Positions 5,217-7,334 of a stretch of DNA of 7,334 bases are shown here, piece by piece. The notes under the pieces are model-generated. The model was not told the DNA's origin, did no database searches, and saw only the letters and a list, made by a program, of their open reading frames with translations. The DNA lies in contig WRDZ01000033.1 of the NCBI GenBank assembly GCA_009779595.1, positions 1 to 7,334 of the forward strand, in the 5' to 3' direction. The translations under genes and the position numbers were made by a program. Position 1 is the stretch's first letter; every line of letters begins with the position of its first letter. Source of the DNA: Alphaproteobacteria bacterium (GTDB taxonomy: Bacteria; Pseudomonadota; Alphaproteobacteria; WRDZ01).

Positions 5217-5295
5217 AAAAAGCGGTCGGATAAGCATTTTACGACCACGCGCGCCGCCTTTGGGCGGGCGGACGCGCGTGTCCTGCGGACCGCTT
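5217..5295 (-). terminator. Long structured region ending in T5, probable terminator of the phosphatase gene
   Basis: Outer arms AAGCGGTC (5220-5227) and GACCGCTT (5288-5295) are perfectly complementary. Inside them CACGCGCGCCGCC (5246-5258) pairs with GGCGG-A-CGCGCGTG (5267-5280), 13 pairs with one bulged base and an eight-base loop. On the minus strand the outer stem runs straight into TTTTT (5221-5217), as in an intrinsic terminator, and it lies between the phosphatase stop and the DUF2157 promoter. Further short pairings (GGTCG/CGACC, GGAC/GTCC) compete with these, so it may also be a structured RNA. A separate hairpin GCCGC-TGTC-GCGGC lies at 5302-5315. No gene is seen in the 189-base gap. 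Confidence 0.5.
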
Positions 5296-5344
5296 GATGG
5301 AGCCGCTGTCGCGGCAGTTTATCTATCAAGAAAAATCAATATTT

Positions 5345-6142
5345 TTACTGCTTTGGGCGCACCAACTCCAACGCCTTTTCATGGACTTTACCGTTCGTGC
5401 AAAGGAAGCGCTGGTTTTCCACGTGGGTATAATCCATGGGGCTCCCGTTGGTTTGCGTAATCTTGCCGCCGGCTTCTTCGACAAGCAGGGCTCCGGCCGC
5501 TATATCCCATAAAAAGCAGTCCAGTTCGCAAAGCAGTTCCATGCGCCCGCCGGCAACGTAACATAACCCGGCAGCAGCGCAGAACAGCTTGTGGACAGTC
5601 ATGGTATTTTCCATAAGGCTTTTGTGCATGTCGCAATGCCACTGCAGCAGCGGCTTTGACTTCGGACGGTTGCTGATACCTATAGCCGCAATGGATTTGT
5701 CCAGCCCGTTTGCGGAAACGGATATCCTTTCGTTGTTCAGCCAAGAGCCCTGCCCGCGCTGGCAGACGAACAGCTCGGAAGTCACGGGGAGGAATATCGC
5801 GCCGCCATGGGGAACTCCGTCTTTCAAGCATCCGACGCTGACCGCGTAAATCGGCAGGCGGCGCGAATAGTTGACCGTGCCGTCCAAAGGGTCTATGACC
5901 CAGGTATAGCCTGTATGTCCGGCCTTGCTGCCGCTTTCCTCGGCGATTATGGCGTCGTCCGGGAACATCTTGGATATGGCGCTGGTTATGATTTCCTCGG
6001 CAGCGGTGTCCGCGATGGTCAGGACATCGTTAAGGCCTTTTGAAACCGTGCCCATGTCGCCTTTCTGTATTTCCAGTATTTTTTCGCCCGCCTGCCTGGC
6101 GATTTTTGCTGCAAGCCCGGTGCGTTCGTCAAATCCGGTCAT
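5345..6142 (-). CDS. Inositol monophosphatase family protein
   Basis: Mg2+-dependent phosphatase of 265 residues, the normal family length, acting in the cytoplasm on inositol phosphates or related phosphate esters. The family's metal-binding motifs are complete: A-E68-E69-S, then W81-V-I-D84-P-L-D87-G-T-V-N91 (motif A), and W212-D213-I-A-A-G with E-E-A-G-G (motif B). Lys35 and Asp45 fall at the expected N-terminal loop and helix. The motif A sequence favours the SuhB/IMPase group over CysQ or the IMPase-like histidinol phosphatases, but substrate is not certain. ATG at 6142 is supported by AAAGGGA seven bases upstream. The gene follows secA with 179 bases between, which contain a probable terminator and a promoter, so it likely has its own transcript. 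Confidence 0.88.
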   Translation of the reverse strand: MTGFDERTGLAAKIARQAGEKILEIQKGDMGTVSKGLNDVLTIADTAAEEIITSAISKMFPDDAIIAEESGSKAGHTGYTWVIDPLDGTVNYSRRLPIYAVSVGCLKDGVPHGGAIFLPVTSELFVCQRGQGSWLNNERISVSANGLDKSIAAIGISNRPKSKPLLQWHCDMHKSLMENTMTVHKLFCAAAGLCYVAGGRMELLCELDCFLWDIAAGALLVEEAGGKITQTNGSPMDYTHVENQRFLCTNGKVHEKALELVRPKQ

Positions 6143-6149
6143 AGTAAGT

Positions 6150-6156
6150 TCCCTTT
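6150..6156 (-). promoter_or_regulatory. Ribosome binding site of the phosphatase gene
   Basis: AAAGGGA on the minus strand, seven bases before the ATG at 6142; it supports that start. Confidence 0.65.
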
Positions 6157-6170
6157 GTTAAAACACATCT

Positions 6171-6198
6171 ATACTATGTTAATAGAAACATATGACAA
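6171..6198 (-). promoter_or_regulatory. Possible promoter of the phosphatase gene
   Basis: On the minus strand TTGTCA (6198-6193, five of six) is followed after 16 bases by TAGTAT (6176-6171, four of six). An overlapping alternative -10, TATAGA (6173-6168), would need a 19-base spacer. Confidence 0.42.
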
Positions 6199-6212
6199 AA
6201 GCAAACCACAAT

Positions 6213-6294
6213 AAAAACGGCGCAGGTATCCGGGTTATGCGAAAAACAATGCATTGCATTACGTGTAGGCGCGTTCCGCTTTTGGATACCGCGC
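6213..6294 (-). terminator. Long-loop inverted repeat followed by T5, probable secA terminator
   Basis: On the minus strand GCGCGGTATCC (6294-6284) pairs with GGATACC-T-GCGC (6231-6220), 11 pairs with one bulged base, then CG and TTTTT (6217-6213). The 52-base loop is unusually long for an intrinsic terminator and holds a small hairpin AATGC-ATT-GCATT (6248-6260). It starts 28 bases after the secA stop. The rest of the 179-base gap holds the phosphatase promoter; no gene is seen. Confidence 0.45.
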
Positions 6295-6321
6295 AAAGGA
6301 GTTTTTTGCTTATACCGACCG

Positions 6322-7334
6322 CTATATCGAGCCGTGGCAGTGCTTGTATTTCCTGCCCGAGCCGCACGGGCATTTTTCGTTGCGGCCGACTTTATCCACG
6401 CTGCCGGGCAGCATCATGGGAGCGCCGCCCATGTCGTCATAATCGCCGGAAATGTCGGCGCCGGGCATGATTTCGACAAAGCTAAGCGTCTGCACCGCGC
6501 GCTGGCGGAACACGTCCAGCATGTTCTTGAACGCCAGGAAAGTTTCCTTCTTATACTCGTTCAGCGGGTCCTTCTGGCCGTAAGCGCGCAGGACTATGCT
6601 GTGGCGCATATAGTCCAGGCTTTGCAGATGCTCTTTCCACACCTGGTCAAGGGTCTGCAGCACCACGCTTTTCTCGACCATGCGCATCATTTCGGAGGTG
6701 AAGCGCGCTTCCTTGTCCGCGAACTTTTCCTCGACAACCTTGTAAATCGCGCCGGCCAGGTCCTCGGTCAAGTCGTTCAGCGGAAGCATGATGTTGAACG
6801 TGCGCGAAAGCTCTTTGCTTAAGCCCTCCAAATCCCAGTCTTCGTTCATGCGGGAGCTTGCGTATTTGGCGACAAGCTCTTCGACCATTATCTGGCGCAT
6901 TTCCGATATGTTCGTGGACACGTCGGCCGAGGTCATCATGTCCTTGCGCAAATCGTATATTATCTTGCGCTGCTCGTTCATCACGTTGTCGAACTTCAGG
7001 AGGTTCTTGCGGATTTCGAAGTGGTGGGCCTCGACCTTGGCCTGGGCCTTTGCCAGGGCACCGCTGACCCAGCGGTGGGTGATGGCCTCGCCGGTCTTTA
7101 TGCGCAGGGTCTTCAATATGGGGTTCAGCTTTTCCATGCCGAAAATCCGCATGAGGTCGTCCTGCAGCGAAAGGAAGAACTTGCTTTCGCCCGGGTCGCC
7201 CTGGCGGCCGCTGCGGCCGCGCAGCTGGTTGTCGATGCGGCGGCTTTCGTGGCGTTCCGAACCCAGCACGAATAACCCGCCGGCTTCGAGCACGATTTTC
7301 CGGCTCGCATCGATTTCGGCGCGGATTTTGGCGG
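6322..7334 (-). CDS. secA: Protein translocase ATPase SecA, C-terminal part (runs off the window)
   Basis: Motor ATPase that drives unfolded preproteins through SecYEG. The window holds the last 336 codons of a protein usually about 900 residues long; the frame stays open to base 7334, so the N-terminal two thirds lie outside. Visible parts in order: the end of nucleotide-binding domain 2 with G-S-E-R-H-E-S-R-R-I-D-N-Q-L and R-G-R-S-G-R-Q-G-D-P-G (ATPase motif VI region), the helical scaffold and wing region including N-L-L-K-F-D-N-V-M-N-E-Q-R, the two-helix segment with Q-S-L-D-Y-M-R-H-S, a variable linker, and the zinc-binding SEC-C motif C-P-C-G-S-G-x5-H-C-H at the end. The zinc motif contacts SecB and ribosomes in other bacteria and is intact. 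The sequence reads like alphaproteobacterial SecA. Nothing looks damaged. Confidence 0.97.
   Translation of the reverse strand, partial: AKIRAEIDASRKIVLEAGGLFVLGSERHESRRIDNQLRGRSGRQGDPGESKFFLSLQDDLMRIFGMEKLNPILKTLRIKTGEAITHRWVSGALAKAQAKVEAHHFEIRKNLLKFDNVMNEQRKIIYDLRKDMMTSADVSTNISEMRQIMVEELVAKYASSRMNEDWDLEGLSKELSRTFNIMLPLNDLTEDLAGAIYKVVEEKFADKEARFTSEMMRMVEKSVVLQTLDQVWKEHLQSLDYMRHSIVLRAYGQKDPLNEYKKETFLAFKNMLDVFRQRAVQTLSFVEIMPGADISGDYDDMGGAPMMLPGSVDKVGRNEKCPCGSGRKYKHCHGSI

Noticed and set aside
5219..5295. tRNA-like element: about 76 bases with an eight-base closing stem.
   Set aside because: No TTCRA-type T-loop, no proper D-arm and no anticodon arm can be placed on either strand; the inner 13-pair hairpin does not fit a cloverleaf.
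5219..5295. MITE or small mobile element with terminal inverted repeats AAGCGGTC/GACCGCTT.
   Set aside because: The flanking bases show no target-site duplication and there is no second full copy in the window; the T5 run fits a terminator better.
1..7334. A defence, toxin-antitoxin, phage or biosynthetic system.
   Set aside because: MazG-like proteins occur in such systems, but here the gene stands alone with housekeeping and envelope genes around it and no effector, integrase or partner gene.

Overview
The window looks like a piece of an alphaproteobacterial chromosome, probably from a poorly characterised lineage. Four things point there. The C-terminal third of SecA reads like alphaproteobacterial SecA. 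A perfect CtrA-type box (TTAA-N7-TTAAC) and a near-perfect second one sit in the one divergent intergenic region. A LysM plus degenerate-LytM protein of the DipM/NlpD kind lies beside the perfect box. The CcrM target GANTC is scarce (ten sites by hand count against about 28 expected). The assignment is inference; genus or family cannot be given. Most genes are moderately GC-rich, and the intergenic regions are clearly AT-rich.

Layout from left to right. At 1-155 (+) is the end of an Fpg/Nei-type DNA glycosylase with an unusual zinc finger. It converges, three bases apart, on a 567-residue secreted protein (159-1862, -) with ten cysteines, seven pentapeptide repeats and a proline-rich tail. 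The divergent region 1863-2017 carries the CtrA-like boxes. At 2018-3217 (+) is a periplasmic three-LysM/degenerate-M23 protein, probably a cell-division amidase activator, containing an internal tandem duplication. The gap 3218-3452 holds a possible terminator, helically phased A-tracts, short direct repeats and a TTGACA promoter element inside an inverted repeat. It precedes a MazG-like pyrophosphohydrolase (3453-3803, +). Then come four minus-strand genes, in transcription order: secA (6322-7334, partial), an inositol-monophosphatase-family enzyme (5345-6142), a DUF2157 multi-pass membrane protein (4241-5155) and a GDYXXLXY-type membrane-anchored protein (3835-4260). The last two overlap by 20 bases and are surely one operon. 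Long inverted repeats followed by T5 runs separate secA from the phosphatase gene and the phosphatase gene from the DUF2157 pair, suggesting three transcription units.

Functionally this is mostly housekeeping and envelope biology: protein export (SecA), septal peptidoglycan splitting (DipM/NlpD-like), nucleotide-pool cleaning (MazG-like), phosphate-ester hydrolysis and base-excision repair. I found no tRNA, rRNA, CRISPR array, insertion sequence or phage module, and no convincing multi-gene defence or biosynthetic system. The most interesting signals are the paired CtrA boxes with a possibly leaderless division gene, the metal-site loss in the M23 domain, the duplication whose seven changes are all silent, the curved-DNA promoter upstream of the MazG-like gene, and the heavily structured region at 5217-5315.
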